A DNA stretch of 48,247 nucleotides. Source: a virus. The translations under genes and the position numbers were made by a program. A model generated the notes under the pieces. The model was not told the origin of the DNA. It searched no databases and saw only the letters and a list, made by a program, of their open reading frames with translations. Shown here piece after piece: positions 1 through 7,176 of the stretch (its first letter is position 1; each line of letters opens with the position of its first letter). The DNA lies in IMG/VR virus record IMGVR_UViG_3300027621_000010, positions 1-48,247 of that record; one strand, given 5' to 3'.

Positions 1-1156
1 TTCCAGACATTGATGTTCCACCAGATGTTGTCGGAGCCGTAGACCCTGCAAGGAGAGTAAACGACTGGCTCACCGTGGCTGCTGCTACATATGAGTTATT
101 AGAAGAACTATTTGCGGAGATGGTGCAAGTTCCTGTTTGACTAGCCAACACCGTCACTGTCGCAGTTGAAGTTCCACCGCTATCGGTTGATGAACCAACG
201 GTGCACTTGCCCGTAGTGCTGGATGTAAAAGTAACCGACAACCCAGAAGTAGCAGTGGCTGAGACAGTAAATGTCTGGTTTGATGAAGAAGTAACTACGT
301 CAGCAGGCTGAGCAAAAGTAATACTGTTTGCGCTGGCTACAGATATTGCTGAGTCAATATACATTGACGCACCAAGGGCTTGACCGCCAGTTGCATCATA
401 AGAACCATTCACAAACCTGAATCTGTAATAACCAGTAGATGGAACTATGCCACTAGACGTAACCCATGATTGGTTTTGCCCACGCCCGTATGAAACTAAA
501 GTTGAAGTAGCACTAGAGCCATAGTCGTATGTGTTTCCACTTGCCGAAACCTGAACCAAGTATCCGTATGCTTCGTAGTCATCCCAACCACCAGCAGCAG
601 CCCAGTCAAAAGAAATTGACTGATTCGCTGTAGCAGGAAACGGCTCTGACCATATTTCTGGTCCAAATGCCGAACCATATGTTGAATGACCATTACAACT
701 ATTGCCGTAAGAAATCTGACCCGCAGAGTAGAGGCGAATTACTCCACTACGTCCGTCATATGTTTGTCCTGTAGATGTGGTGTAAGACAGGTTCTGTGTT
801 GCAGATTCTTGACCTTCGTACAACTGCGCCGTTTGCGTGTAGTTCTTGTCGGTTACATAGGAATATGAACTATTGGAGGTTGCATCGGTGCCGGTCATTG
901 TGTATGGCCCAATACCCTGCTTGCCTAGAGCTCCGCATTGGGTTCGACTTGCCAATGAACCTAGGGTTACCTTTGCTGCCGCAGTTGACTCAAAGACAGG
1001 AGACAATGCTTGAACTGGTGTAGCTACCGGCATAAACATAGCTATCGAAAAAGCTGGAACTAATATCCAAGCGCCTTTACGAAAGCGTATACGACTACCA
1101 CGATCATTAATTTTAACTTTTTTTAGCGCATAGCTAAGCTTATCTAAAATATTCAA
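1..1156 (-). CDS. Secreted Ig-like repeat protein, 3'-partial
   Basis: The frame stays open from a TTG start to the window edge (at least 385 residues); the C-terminus lies outside. TTG is chosen because AGGGGA sits 6 bases upstream and the nearby ATG frame stops after seven codons. Residues 1-50 look like a signal peptide with a long basic n-region, a hydrophobic core around 29-42 and a likely cleavage after TPVQA. The mature part is rich in Ser, Thr, Gly and Tyr. It ends in a beta-sandwich-like unit with paired Cys (KCTV and TCTI) and a YVAAATVSQSF stretch, a style I associate with repeated Ig-like domains of actinobacterial surface proteins. No enzyme motif is visible. It has its own terminator-separated position after the glycan cluster. 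It could be a phage-encoded secreted adhesin or a host-derived gene; function is unknown. Confidence 0.75.
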   Translation of the reverse strand, partial: MNILDKLSYALKKVKINDRGSRIRFRKGAWILVPAFSIAMFMPVATPVQALSPVFESTAAAKVTLGSLASRTQCGALGKQGIGPYTMTGTDATSNSSYSYVTDKNYTQTAQLYEGQESATQNLSYTTSTGQTYDGRSGVIRLYSAGQISYGNSCNGHSTYGSAFGPEIWSEPFPATANQSISFDWAAAGGWDDYEAYGYLVQVSASGNTYDYGSSATSTLVSYGRGQNQSWVTSSGIVPSTGYYRFRFVNGSYDATGGQALGASMYIDSAISVASANSITFAQPADVVTSSSNQTFTVSATATSGLSVTFTSSTTGKCTVGSSTDSGGTSTATVTVLASQTGTCTISANSSSNNSYVAAATVSQSFTLLAGSTAPTTSGGTSMSG

Positions 1157-1204
1157 CCGACATCCCCTTCAGTTAGACATACCTAATAGTAACTAGGGAG
1201 TAAC

Positions 1205-1258
1205 AAAAAAGATCCCCAACTTATTTAAAAGTCAGGGATCTTTTACGCTACTGAGCGT
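1205..1258 (-). terminator. Intrinsic terminator after the surface-modification cluster
   Basis: A 10-bp stem (1207-1216 with 1235-1244, core GATCCC/GGGATC) is followed on the minus strand by a run of six T. A smaller hairpin, ACGCT/AGCGT at 1245-1258, sits just upstream. It lies directly after the methyltransferase gene and separates it from the secreted protein. The rest of 1157-1280 shows only a Shine-Dalgarno site for the downstream gene. Confidence 0.75.
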
Positions 1259-1280
1259 CGGTTTCCGTAGGGTTATTATA

Positions 1281-1823
1281 TCAAATCTTTGTTGCTATGA
1301 CACCTAGATTTGGAATATCTTTTCCAAAATCTTTTTTAGTTTCTTCAGGCAACATGTCATCATCGACATCGTATTGCCAAAATCCAGCGTCAAAACCTAC
1401 AGCGTTCATACCAAGTGCCTGGAAGTCCTTAACTAATTCTTCCTGTGACCACATGCTCTGGTGCTGTTGCAGGATGTTTGAATCGCATCTACTAGCAGGA
1501 GTAAATATAGGAGCTCTCATTGCCCTAAAAGATATTTTTCCCTCTGCCCACATTTTGACTAGTCTGCCAATATCTGTTTGTATTATCTTGATTGTTCCAC
1601 CTGGCTTTAGTTTTCTAAGCATGTGGAGCAAGAAGGATTTGTATTGCAATACAGATATGTGCTCAAGAGTATGTGACAAAAAGAATTCATCGACTGTCTC
1701 ATCTTTACAGAACGAATCAAGATCCATTATGTTAGCTTCTATGTCGCATATCTCGGCTAGGTTAACAGTTTTGTATTCTGACCCCTTACCGATTCCACCA
1801 AGATTAAACCTTATACTACTCAT
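1281..1823 (-). CDS. SAM-dependent methyltransferase-like protein
   Basis: A 180-residue protein of the small class I (type 11-like) methyltransferase sort often found beside phage and capsule glycosyltransferases. Visible signs are a glycine-rich motif I near the N-terminus (FNLGGIGKG), an acidic strand end (NIMDLDSF), the SHTLEHI segment typical of these enzymes, and LRKLKPGGTIKI. The ATG has AGAAGA upstream. It follows the DUF616-type glycosyltransferase by 2 bases and is the last gene before the terminator. The likely role is methylating a sugar or small molecule made by the neighbouring enzymes; the substrate is not visible from sequence. Confidence 0.75.
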   Translation of the reverse strand: MSSIRFNLGGIGKGSEYKTVNLAEICDIEANIMDLDSFCKDETVDEFFLSHTLEHISVLQYKSFLLHMLRKLKPGGTIKIIQTDIGRLVKMWAEGKISFRAMRAPIFTPASRCDSNILQQHQSMWSQEELVKDFQALGMNAVGFDAGFWQYDVDDDMLPEETKKDFGKDIPNLGVIATKI

Positions 1824-1825
1824 AA

Positions 1826-2512
1826 TTAATCTTCTCTAGTGTGGGCATTGATCCATACCCAGTTATAATTTCTAAATGTTTGTGGTAATACATCGGGCTC
1901 AAAACCCGTTTTCCATAGGCAGTAGGGGAAGCTAACTTGATCCTGGTAAGACCATTCTAGATTTTGTTTGTGCCAAAGCTCACCAACTTCTTTTACTTTT
2001 GGATTAGTTAAATCTCTTGCTGACACTCCACATTCATACAGCCCGTATTCTTTTGGAAAACCTTCAGACCTATAGAAGGCACACTGTTCATCAAGTGGTT
2101 CGTTGGCATACTTTGCTGGACGAATAGTTGCTTCCCCATAGGCACAATGTCTGCCATCAAAATGAGGCGATACGACAAATCCGTTTTGCATGTGAGACAT
2201 GATTTCTGGGACAAAATCAGAACTAAGTATCCCCATGTCTCCATCTATCCATATCATATATTTCCAATTTAATAACATTGGTATTGAATGAGGATTTAGC
2301 TTTGGTCTTTTTGATCTTCTTCTATTGTCAAGATTTTCATCACCAAGGAGAATCGGGAGCCATGGATTAGCTATGGGTTCAGGTGATTTACCATCAGTAA
2401 AATAAATATAATCTACACCATCTATTTTCTTTTGATTCGGCACATAGTCATAGCCGCCAGTAACTGCTGTACAGATTACAGTATTTCCATACCAGTCATT
2501 TATCATCGTCAC
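1826..2512 (-). CDS. DUF616 / TOD1-MUCI70-type glycosyltransferase-like protein
   Basis: A 228-residue protein with the pattern of the DUF616 (TOD1/MUCI70-like) family: an early TAVTGGYDYV segment, DYIYFTD, a basic RRRSKRPKLNPH stretch before a hydrophobic segment, and YMIWIDGDMGI, whose DGD serves as the nucleotide-sugar DxD motif. The GTG start overlaps the TGA stop of the upstream glycosyltransferase (GTGA), so the two are translationally coupled; an ATG two codons downstream is the alternative start. It probably transfers a sugar to a surface glycan or virion protein. The acceptor is unknown. Confidence 0.75.
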   Translation of the reverse strand: MTMINDWYGNTVICTAVTGGYDYVPNQKKIDGVDYIYFTDGKSPEPIANPWLPILLGDENLDNRRRSKRPKLNPHSIPMLLNWKYMIWIDGDMGILSSDFVPEIMSHMQNGFVVSPHFDGRHCAYGEATIRPAKYANEPLDEQCAFYRSEGFPKEYGLYECGVSARDLTNPKVKEVGELWHKQNLEWSYQDQVSFPYCLWKTGFEPDVLPQTFRNYNWVWINAHTRED

Positions 2513-3177
2513 CTATAATTCTTCGTTATTGGAAGCGGCATTGTTTTAATTAGTCTATCTGTATATTCGTAGCATAGTGGGTGAAATATTTCAATAAGTA
2601 TTTCGCCCCAATCTATTGGGTATCTTGTAACCACTGTATCAGCAGCTTCTCTACTACTTTTTGCTGGAAACTTTTGTAAATTGTTAAACTTAACATCCAT
2701 TATACTGAGTAATGTATTGTACCATTTCGTAGTAAATTCTGTATTAGGTTTGAATATATATAAATCGTTAGTCATCAATTTATCCCAGTGTTGACCAAGC
2801 CAAGGTCTCTGTTTTGGAGTCACACTTAACTCACCTTCATCTTCTGGGGCTCCAATACCAAATGCATCAGAAGATTCAAGCTGATCAAAGTATGGATTCC
2901 AATCCCATGAACATGGTTTAATGTCAGTGTACCCACCACCATGGTGATGCATGAAGTAAGTTCTAAGATAATCTGCCTTATGTACATCGGAAAGATGTTG
3001 ATACCCCGGATGAAGGGGGTATTCATCGAATATAAAGTCTTGTAGATTTTCATTGGTGACTAAAATATAGTTAACCTTAGAATTATTTTTTAAACTTTCA
3101 ATACCATTGATTCTATTTTCATTCATCACTAAATTATTACTGCCAACCCAAAAAGAATATAAGTTTCTTTGCGACAT
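2509..3177 (-). CDS. GT32-like (DXD sugar-binding region) glycosyltransferase
   Basis: A 222-residue protein with the hallmarks of the Gly_transf_sug / capsular-polysaccharide-synthesis families: an N-terminal IPK-like start replaced by LYSFWVGS, the HKADYLRTYFMHHHGGGYTDIKP segment (the usual SDxxRYxxLYxxGGxYxDxD), and a distant HPLCYEY tail. In the usual DxD the second Asp is replaced (TDIK), a small deviation that may still bind metal through the remaining residues. The start is two bases after the stop of the upstream oxygenase gene, with no strong Shine-Dalgarno, which suggests coupling. It is likely to build the same glycan as the next two genes. Confidence 0.75.
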   Translation of the reverse strand: MSQRNLYSFWVGSNNLVMNENRINGIESLKNNSKVNYILVTNENLQDFIFDEYPLHPGYQHLSDVHKADYLRTYFMHHHGGGYTDIKPCSWDWNPYFDQLESSDAFGIGAPEDEGELSVTPKQRPWLGQHWDKLMTNDLYIFKPNTEFTTKWYNTLLSIMDVKFNNLQKFPAKSSREAADTVVTRYPIDWGEILIEIFHPLCYEYTDRLIKTMPLPITKNYR

Positions 3178-3179
3178 GT

Positions 3180-3953
3180 TTAAAGCACCGTCGTTATCAT
3201 ATGACCATCGATCTGGTCACTAGGTGGAAGTTCTTTTCTTACTAAAATTCTTTGAACCCATCTATCAGTCCCATCGTATCTGGGTTGAAATGGTTTGCGA
3301 CCATGAATTGTTTTATTATTATCTATAACTAATAGATCACCAGTCTGCAAGGTTATTTCCTGTATGGAATCTTCAACAGCCTTATGCAATATCTCAAGTG
3401 CTGCACGTCCAAGTTCGTCATTTGCTTTTACAAAAGTATAATCATAAATAAAATTATAACCATCTTCGGTTTTTTCTAAAACTGAAATAGGAATACTCTT
3501 ATCTTTTTCGCCCTTAGTTCTAAAGGATATGTCTATGTTTGTAGTGAACCATTCCTTACTGAGCGCTGCTATGACCCACAGATCTAGTTTTTCCACTATA
3601 TCATCTACGTGAGCATACGTGGTCACAGCATTCTCATCACCTCTTAGACACAATAACATAACGTAATCTGGTTTGTATGGATGAAAAGCTGCTTCAGTAT
3701 GAAGAGCAAGCTCCACCTTAGATGAGGTAGATATCTGTTGGCTTTCAGTTTTGTGGACCGGTACTATGTTTTGTAATAACTGACCGCCCTGTTCCTGAGC
3801 GTACGAAATTGGATGACCAAACATCCATGCGTAATCAAGCAGTGTACCAACAGCTTCTTTGGAAGCGCTTCTTTGGGGAGAAGATGGATAAGGAGTTGCA
3901 GGTGTCTTAGGTACGTGACCAATCTTAACATTTTTAAAAAGAATTATACCCAT
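3180..3953 (-). CDS. Clavaminate synthase / asparagine oxygenase-like Fe(II)/2OG dioxygenase
   Basis: A 257-residue member of the clavaminate-synthase-like branch of Fe(II)/2-oxoglutarate oxygenases, best known for hydroxylating free or carrier-bound amino acids (asparagine oxygenase, VioC). The facial triad appears as H85-x-E87 in LALHTEAAFHPYKPDY and H217 in KTIHGRKPF, with the 2OG-binding Arg near R235 (RWVQRIL). The HTE form rather than HxD is typical of this branch. The family is usually about 320-350 residues, so the N-terminus is short here. The start is supported by an extended -10 seven bases upstream, implying a leaderless mRNA. The substrate is unknown; an amino acid or an amino-acid-decorated glycan fits the neighbours. 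Confidence 0.8.
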   Translation of the reverse strand: MGIILFKNVKIGHVPKTPATPYPSSPQRSASKEAVGTLLDYAWMFGHPISYAQEQGGQLLQNIVPVHKTESQQISTSSKVELALHTEAAFHPYKPDYVMLLCLRGDENAVTTYAHVDDIVEKLDLWVIAALSKEWFTTNIDISFRTKGEKDKSIPISVLEKTEDGYNFIYDYTFVKANDELGRAALEILHKAVEDSIQEITLQTGDLLVIDNNKTIHGRKPFQPRYDGTDRWVQRILVRKELPPSDQIDGHMITTVL

Positions 3954-3960
3954 GACAAAA

Positions 3961-3969
3961 ATTATATCA
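3961..3969 (-). promoter_or_regulatory. Extended -10 promoter for a leaderless oxygenase mRNA
   Basis: The minus strand reads TGATATAAT, with seven bases between it and the ATG at 3953, so transcription should begin at or next to the start codon. The TGA of the promoter is also the stop codon of the upstream 68-residue ORF. Similar sites precede 4951, 8983 and 26922. Confidence 0.6.
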
Positions 3970-4173
3970 TAAAGCCTTGGGTATTAGGAAGTATAATTTC
4001 ATTAAATTTTCAGCAGTTATCGAAAAAACATAGTCAGTTCCGTCAACAACTTTTACGTTAATTGAATGAGCTTCTACGAGCTCTCCTTGCGTATTGATCA
4101 TCGTTGCTATCTGACCAATAGTTATGTTCGAAACCATCGGCATAAAGCCGCTAAATGAATTGTCATTCATCAT
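3967..4173 (-). CDS. Small protein of unknown function (68 aa)
   Basis: I do not recognise this 68-residue protein. It overlaps the end of the upstream TauD-like gene by 11 bases in another frame, and its TGA stop forms part of the next promoter, an arrangement expected of a real phage gene. Composition is mixed, with a predicted beta-rich middle (HSINVKVVDGTDYVFSI) and a hydrophobic end. It lies between two Fe(II)/2OG oxygenases and may be an accessory to them, but nothing in the sequence proves it. A second ATG immediately follows the first. Confidence 0.5.
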   Translation of the reverse strand: MMNDNSFSGFMPMVSNITIGQIATMINTQGELVEAHSINVKVVDGTDYVFSITAENLMKLYFLIPKAL

Positions 4174-4951
4174 AATAAGGTTTTGATTTTCCTATTTCTA
4201 CTTTGTTTAAAATTCTAGACCCAAGTGTAAAACCACCCATGAGACAATGAGCTGTGCATCTGTTGTCCCAAATAACTAAATCGTTTTCTTTCCAATCTAA
4301 AGAAAAAATATTATCCTGCTCTTCAAATAATTTCATTAGTAGATATGTATAGTCAGACCATTTGTCTTGGTCTTTACCAACCGTAGTTAAACCCGGATAA
4401 TAGACTGAAGTGTTGCCAGTTTCTGGATGAGTTCTTAATGTGCGGTGAGAGTGAGATTCTGTTGCAGCCCTGTATGTTGGGTCATTCTTATTATCTGCAC
4501 TCCATTGAAGAGCTACTTTTATATTCTTGATAAAATCAATAGTAGTTTCATCTAAAAGAGTATAAATTTTTTCTAGATCAACCCACCTAGTTTGACCACC
4601 ACTAACATCACCATCAAGCTTGAACATATGTATGCAATTAAGATCTACTGTTTCTTCTAACCAAGAATCATCAGTATGCCAACGAGCAAAGAGTTCTTCA
4701 GGGCCAGGGATGGGCAAACCTTTGTCTTGGAATAAATTAAATAAAGGTTGATGATCTACTGCTTGTAGATTTCTTACATAGTCAGTAGAAGGATAAAAAT
4801 GTTTCATCAATGCTACTTGAGCATCGTAGTCAGTTTCGATACCTCGAAAGACTAATACTTTATACTTTAAAAGTTCTTGGTAGATACCTTCTGAGCTATC
4901 CCAGATATCTTGATAGGTATTACCCTCGTAAATTTTTCCAAAAGTAGTCAT
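4163..4951 (-). CDS. TauD/TfdA-family Fe(II)/2OG dioxygenase
   Basis: A 262-residue protein of the taurine-dioxygenase-like family. The metal triad is H92-x-D94 in ARWHTDDSW and H235 in WDNRCTAHC; R246 (LGSRILNK) is the likely 2-oxoglutarate ligand. Length is close to the family norm (about 270-290). It is a different branch from the clavaminate-like oxygenase 200 bases downstream (HxD against HxE), so this locus carries two oxygenases of separate origin. The ATG lies seven bases after an extended -10, so the message is probably leaderless. It opens the surface-chemistry cluster after the lysis genes. The substrate cannot be read from sequence. Confidence 0.85.
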   Translation of the reverse strand: MTTFGKIYEGNTYQDIWDSSEGIYQELLKYKVLVFRGIETDYDAQVALMKHFYPSTDYVRNLQAVDHQPLFNLFQDKGLPIPGPEELFARWHTDDSWLEETVDLNCIHMFKLDGDVSGGQTRWVDLEKIYTLLDETTIDFIKNIKVALQWSADNKNDPTYRAATESHSHRTLRTHPETGNTSVYYPGLTTVGKDQDKWSDYTYLLMKLFEEQDNIFSLDWKENDLVIWDNRCTAHCLMGGFTLGSRILNKVEIGKSKPYYDE

Positions 4952-4958
4952 AACTATA

Positions 4959-4967
4959 AGTATACCA
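4959..4967 (-). promoter_or_regulatory. Extended -10 promoter for a leaderless TauD-like mRNA
   Basis: The minus strand reads TGGTATACT, then seven bases, then the ATG at 4951. No Shine-Dalgarno sits in the short spacer. It lies in the 37-base gap after the small membrane protein gene and would start the oxygenase-glycosyltransferase operon. Confidence 0.6.
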
Positions 4968-4988
4968 CCTCGCGGGGAGATAAACTTC

Positions 4989-5207
4989 TTAAAGTTTTGT
5001 TACGATAAGATAAATTTGAACAGCATGTAGTGCAAGATACATAAAGTTTAAAGACCAACCTTTGAAGGAGGTCTTATTAATATGCCAATGCATATTGTGT
5101 GGGCTTTCAACTCTGGTATTTTGTTCTCTTCTGTCTTGACGGTGCTCATTATTTGATGAGCATTCTTCGCCATTACCTTGATGGTGTTTTTCGTTTGTGC
5201 AATGCAT
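4989..5207 (-). CDS. Small His/Asn-rich protein with C-terminal membrane segment
   Basis: A 72-residue protein that begins two bases after the stop of the holin-like gene. The first half is polar and unusual, with many His, Asn, Glu and Arg and two Cys (MHCTNEKHH, EECSSNNEH). The last 22 residues form a likely transmembrane helix (FMYLALHAVQIYLIV). As the third gene of the lysis cassette it could be an antiholin, a spanin-like accessory or a metal-binding membrane peptide. No family is recognised. Confidence 0.5.
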   Translation of the reverse strand: MHCTNEKHHQGNGEECSSNNEHRQDRREQNTRVESPHNMHWHINKTSFKGWSLNFMYLALHAVQIYLIVTKL

Positions 5208-5209
5208 AA

Positions 5210-5572
5210 TTATTTTTTAGCCTTTTCTCCTGTTTTAAATTTTATATCATCTATTTCAAATCCGCCCAATGCGTGATCCCTAATGTGAGTATCAAGCTTA
5301 CCCTCTATTCTATCAACAGAATCATTTGTTTTGTCAATTGAACGGCCGAGGCTTTTGCCCATTTGGTTAATCAGGTTGACCACGGTATCATGATCTGTAT
5401 GATTCTGCCTCCATTCTGATCTTGCTTCTTCACCGCGCTTTTTTCCAGCTTTATAAACAAATTGTAGATATGCTACTGCAATAAGACTACATGCCGTAAT
5501 TATCGCTACAATGATATTTTGCCAGTTGGTCATGTCTGCCGCTGGTGTGATGAGAGTTTCAGATGCAAACAC
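5210..5572 (-). CDS. Holin-like membrane protein
   Basis: A 120-residue protein with one strong N-terminal transmembrane segment (residues 18-38, NIIVAIITACSLIAVAYL), a basic boundary (KAGKKRGEEAR), a predicted coiled coil (about 60-95) and a charged tail ending in Lys. This layout fits one-helix holin-like proteins of actinophages. Its GTG start overlaps the TAG stop of the endolysin (TAGTG), so it is coupled to it; an ATG at codon 14 is the alternative start. The call rests on topology and on sitting directly after the endolysin. Confidence 0.6.
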   Translation of the reverse strand: MFASETLITPAADMTNWQNIIVAIITACSLIAVAYLQFVYKAGKKRGEEARSEWRQNHTDHDTVVNLINQMGKSLGRSIDKTNDSVDRIEGKLDTHIRDHALGGFEIDDIKFKTGEKAKK

Positions 5573-6326
5573 TACTTAAGACCAAGCAGTTCTTTTACCT
5601 TTGGTCCAACAACAGAATCTGCATTGAGTTTATTGGCTACCTTGAATGCTTTTACAGCCTCCGTAGTGCCCTGGTTCATCTGTCCATCAATGTTGCCCTT
5701 ATAGAACCCCTTGGCCTTCAGAGCCTCTTGTAGGGCTTTGTGGTCATGGATAGGCGGTGCTGTGTTTAGGTTAACTATTGGTGCTACTCCGCCCGTAAAT
5801 GCTGCAACCGCAGCTGGAACATTGTCACCTGACACATAACGCAAATGCCATGGTTCTTCTGGAACTACTTCCCAGGAAAAACCAAAATCTTTAACATTAG
5901 CGATCAGCCAATTCAAACGCTTTGGTTCGCCAGCTGAATGAACGTCAACTGCGATTCCGCAAGTTGTGCTTACTAGAACCGGGGGCAGCTAGAGGGGCAT
6001 TGCCCTTCTTGAGATACCATTTCTTACCCTCGTAAGTTCTTGTGCTCGAGCCGGCAATTTCTGCCAACTGATAGCGCTGCATAAAGCCAGCAAGCTGCTG
6101 CTCTAGAGTCCTATAAGTATCTCCGTGAAGAAGTTGGCTTTAACTCAACGCCTTCAGCTTTAGCTTTGGCTACCATAGCCATCCATGCGTTGGCTGCAAG
6201 TCTATGTAGCTTGCCCCCACCCGGTATTGCCACCAATAGGTTAGCTGGTAGTTTTCCTGGTGTTACTCCCTTTAAATCTGCTGGAAGTTTAACGTCAACA
6301 ATATAGTCCCATGCAACTTTGGCCAT
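5572..6326 (-). CDS. Endolysin: VanY-like peptidase plus peptidoglycan-binding domain, two +1 shifts at CGGA
   Basis: Read conventionally, this locus is three out-of-frame fragments. Skipping one C at each in-frame CGGA (6125 and 5959) gives one 250-residue protein. Residues 60-165 are a VanY-type D-Ala-D-Ala carboxypeptidase/L,D-peptidase domain: SSGDTYR, the zinc motif H120-xx-G123-x-A-x-D127 (KHNLGIAVDV), and E157-x-x-H160 (PEEPWHLRYV). Residues about 195-250 are a PG_binding_1 repeat (ALKAKGFYKGNIDG, then GTTEAVKAFK). Both shift-encoded glycines (68 and 123) lie in conserved motifs, and the second shift falls between the two N-terminal zinc ligands, so no unshifted product can be active. 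The Shine-Dalgarno is AGGAAT. A holin-like gene follows. The protein should cut cell-wall peptides at lysis. Confidence 0.9.
5956..5959 (-). other. CGGA +1 recoding site, endolysin site 2
   Basis: The zero frame reads TTG-CGG-AAT-CGC-AGT-TGA, stopping four codons after CGG. Skipping the C gives TTG-GGA-ATC-GCA-GTT-GAC, the LGIAVD part of the VanY zinc motif. The site lies between His120 and Asp127, which both bind zinc in this family. Confidence 0.85.
6122..6125 (-). other. CGGA +1 recoding site, endolysin site 1
   Basis: The zero frame reads TCA-CGG-AGA-TAC-TTA-TAG. Skipping the C gives TCA-GGA-GAT-ACT-TAT-AGG, encoding SGDTYR, a conserved segment of VanY-like peptidases (usually followed by a Gln, here LEQQ). 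Confidence 0.85.
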
Positions 6327-6341
6327 GATATATTCCTATCT

Positions 6342-6347
6342 ATTATA
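6342..6347 (-). promoter_or_regulatory. Candidate -10 box for the lysis cassette
   Basis: A perfect TATAAT on the minus strand lies 15 bases before the endolysin ATG, after the terminator that ends the small-protein operon. No convincing -35 is seen at 16-18 bases, so this rests on the -10 and position only. Confidence 0.35.
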
Positions 6348-6397
6348 AGGTCTCATATATTAGTAACTTTTATTTATTAAAAAGCTATTATTAGTCA

Positions 6398-6431
6398 ATA
6401 AAAAACCCCCACCTTTAAGGGTGGGGGTTTT
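6398..6431 (-). terminator. Strong intrinsic terminator between small-protein operon and lysis cassette
   Basis: A perfect 12-bp stem (6402-6413 with 6420-6431, AAAACCCCCACC and its complement) encloses a six-base loop and is followed on the minus strand by TTTTTTATT. It could also stop transcription on the plus strand. It isolates the lysis genes, so the cassette must use its own promoter. No gene is seen in 6327-6437. Confidence 0.9.
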
Positions 6432-6437
6432 GATTAT

Positions 6438-6542
6438 TTACTTCTCTTCAGTTTTTTTTGTAGCCTTTTTAGAAGCAGCTGCTTTTTTAGCAGCTGGCTC
6501 CTTCTTAGGAGGGGGCGCCGAAGTTTGCAAGTATTTTGACAT
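6438..6542 (-). CDS. Tiny Lys/Ala-rich basic protein (34 aa)
   Basis: A 34-residue ORF, MSKYLQTSAPPPKKEP followed by an AAKKAAASKKATKK tail and an acidic end. It is the last gene before the strong terminator and continues the series of basic proteins upstream. Tails of this type resemble histone H1-like, DNA-compacting peptides, but no family can be named. It is supported by position and by composition shared with its neighbours rather than by homology. Confidence 0.55.
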   Translation of the reverse strand: MSKYLQTSAPPPKKEPAAKKAAASKKATKKTEEK

Positions 6543-6551
6543 AATTTAAAA

Positions 6552-6716
6552 TTACTTTTTCTTCTTCTTCTTATCGATTGCTGCTTGGATAAATGGTGGA
6601 AGCTTCTTCTGACCTGGAGTCATATCCATGCCCGTGCCTGCCTTTTTTCCCGACTTCTTCATTGGTGCCTTTGCTGCTGGCTTTGCCGATTTTTTTGCTG
6701 ATTTTTTCATTGCCAT
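6552..6716 (-). CDS. Small Lys-rich basic protein (54 aa)
   Basis: A 54-residue ORF starting MAMKKSAKKSAKPAAK, with a short non-basic middle (GTGMDMTPGQKKLPPFIQAAI) and six Lys at the C-terminus. GGAG lies nine bases upstream of the ATG. The middle segment may be a small folded motif between two nucleic-acid-binding arms. It forms part of the run of basic small proteins; the role is unknown, possibly DNA packaging or condensation. Confidence 0.6.
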   Translation of the reverse strand: MAMKKSAKKSAKPAAKAPMKKSGKKAGTGMDMTPGQKKLPPFIQAAIDKKKKKK

Positions 6717-6743
6717 TATATTCTCCTATTTGTTTATGATAAA

Positions 6744-6908
6744 TTATTTCTTCTTGCTTCTTGCTGCTCTCATATTATCTATGAGATTAGGATATGGTCG
6801 ACCTGCTGCCTTAGCCATAGCTTTTGCCTTTGACTTAGCTTTTGAGGAAAGCTTTTTAGGTTTTGCTTTTGGACTTGGTTTATCCCAAACTTGTTTCTTT
6901 GTAGCCAT
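6744..6908 (-). CDS. Small Lys-rich basic protein (54 aa)
   Basis: A 54-residue ORF starting MATKKQVWDKPSPKAK and containing KSKAKAMAKAAGRPYPNLIDNMRAA, a basic helix followed by an AAGRPYPNLIDN segment seen in several small phage proteins that end in a basic tail. It follows the 87-residue neighbour by four bases. No enzymatic motif is present. DNA binding is inferred only from charge. Confidence 0.6.
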   Translation of the reverse strand: MATKKQVWDKPSPKAKPKKLSSKAKSKAKAMAKAAGRPYPNLIDNMRAARSKKK

Positions 6909-6912
6909 ATTA

Positions 6913-7176
6913 TTAGCAATCCCACTTTCTTAATGATAAGGCCTTGCGTGTTGGCCTGCCTTTGGAATCTTTCATTGGACCCTTCATGCCACCCATCCTG
7001 GCGCAGAATGATTTGCGCCTTGCAGCAGACTTTGGTGACTTGGCAGCTTGCTTAGCTGATACTGGTGGCTTAAGTGTGCCACCTGTTTGCTTCTTGTATG
7101 AGGCTCGACCCTTGGCGTTGAGTCCACCTTCGGGATTTTTCCCTGCTTTGCGTTGCCAAGCTGCAGTTTTAGCCAT
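6913..7176 (-). CDS. DUF6321-like small basic phage protein
   Basis: An 87-residue protein with a distinctive conserved look: WQRKAGKNPEGGLNAKGRASY near the start, then GGTLKPP, KSAARRKSFCARMGGMKG and a C-terminal RKWDC. I associate this arrangement with a small family widespread in aquatic phages (DUF6321); that name is from memory. Two conserved Cys and many Arg/Lys suggest nucleic acid or virion binding. The upstream gene stops in the overlapping sequence TAATGG. The function of the family is unknown to me. Confidence 0.75.
   Translation of the reverse strand: MAKTAAWQRKAGKNPEGGLNAKGRASYKKQTGGTLKPPVSAKQAAKSPKSAARRKSFCARMGGMKGPMKDSKGRPTRKALSLRKWDC

Noticed and set aside
1297-1839. Plus-strand ORF of 180 residues
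   Set aside because: It is the mirror of the methyltransferase gene, has no ribosome site, and shows no known domain.
5572-6326. Frame breaks as sequencing or assembly errors
   Set aside because: Random indels would hit homopolymers and varied contexts and would not choose the same in-frame tetramer six times; more than a hundred out-of-frame CGGA copies are intact. Raw reads are still needed for final proof.
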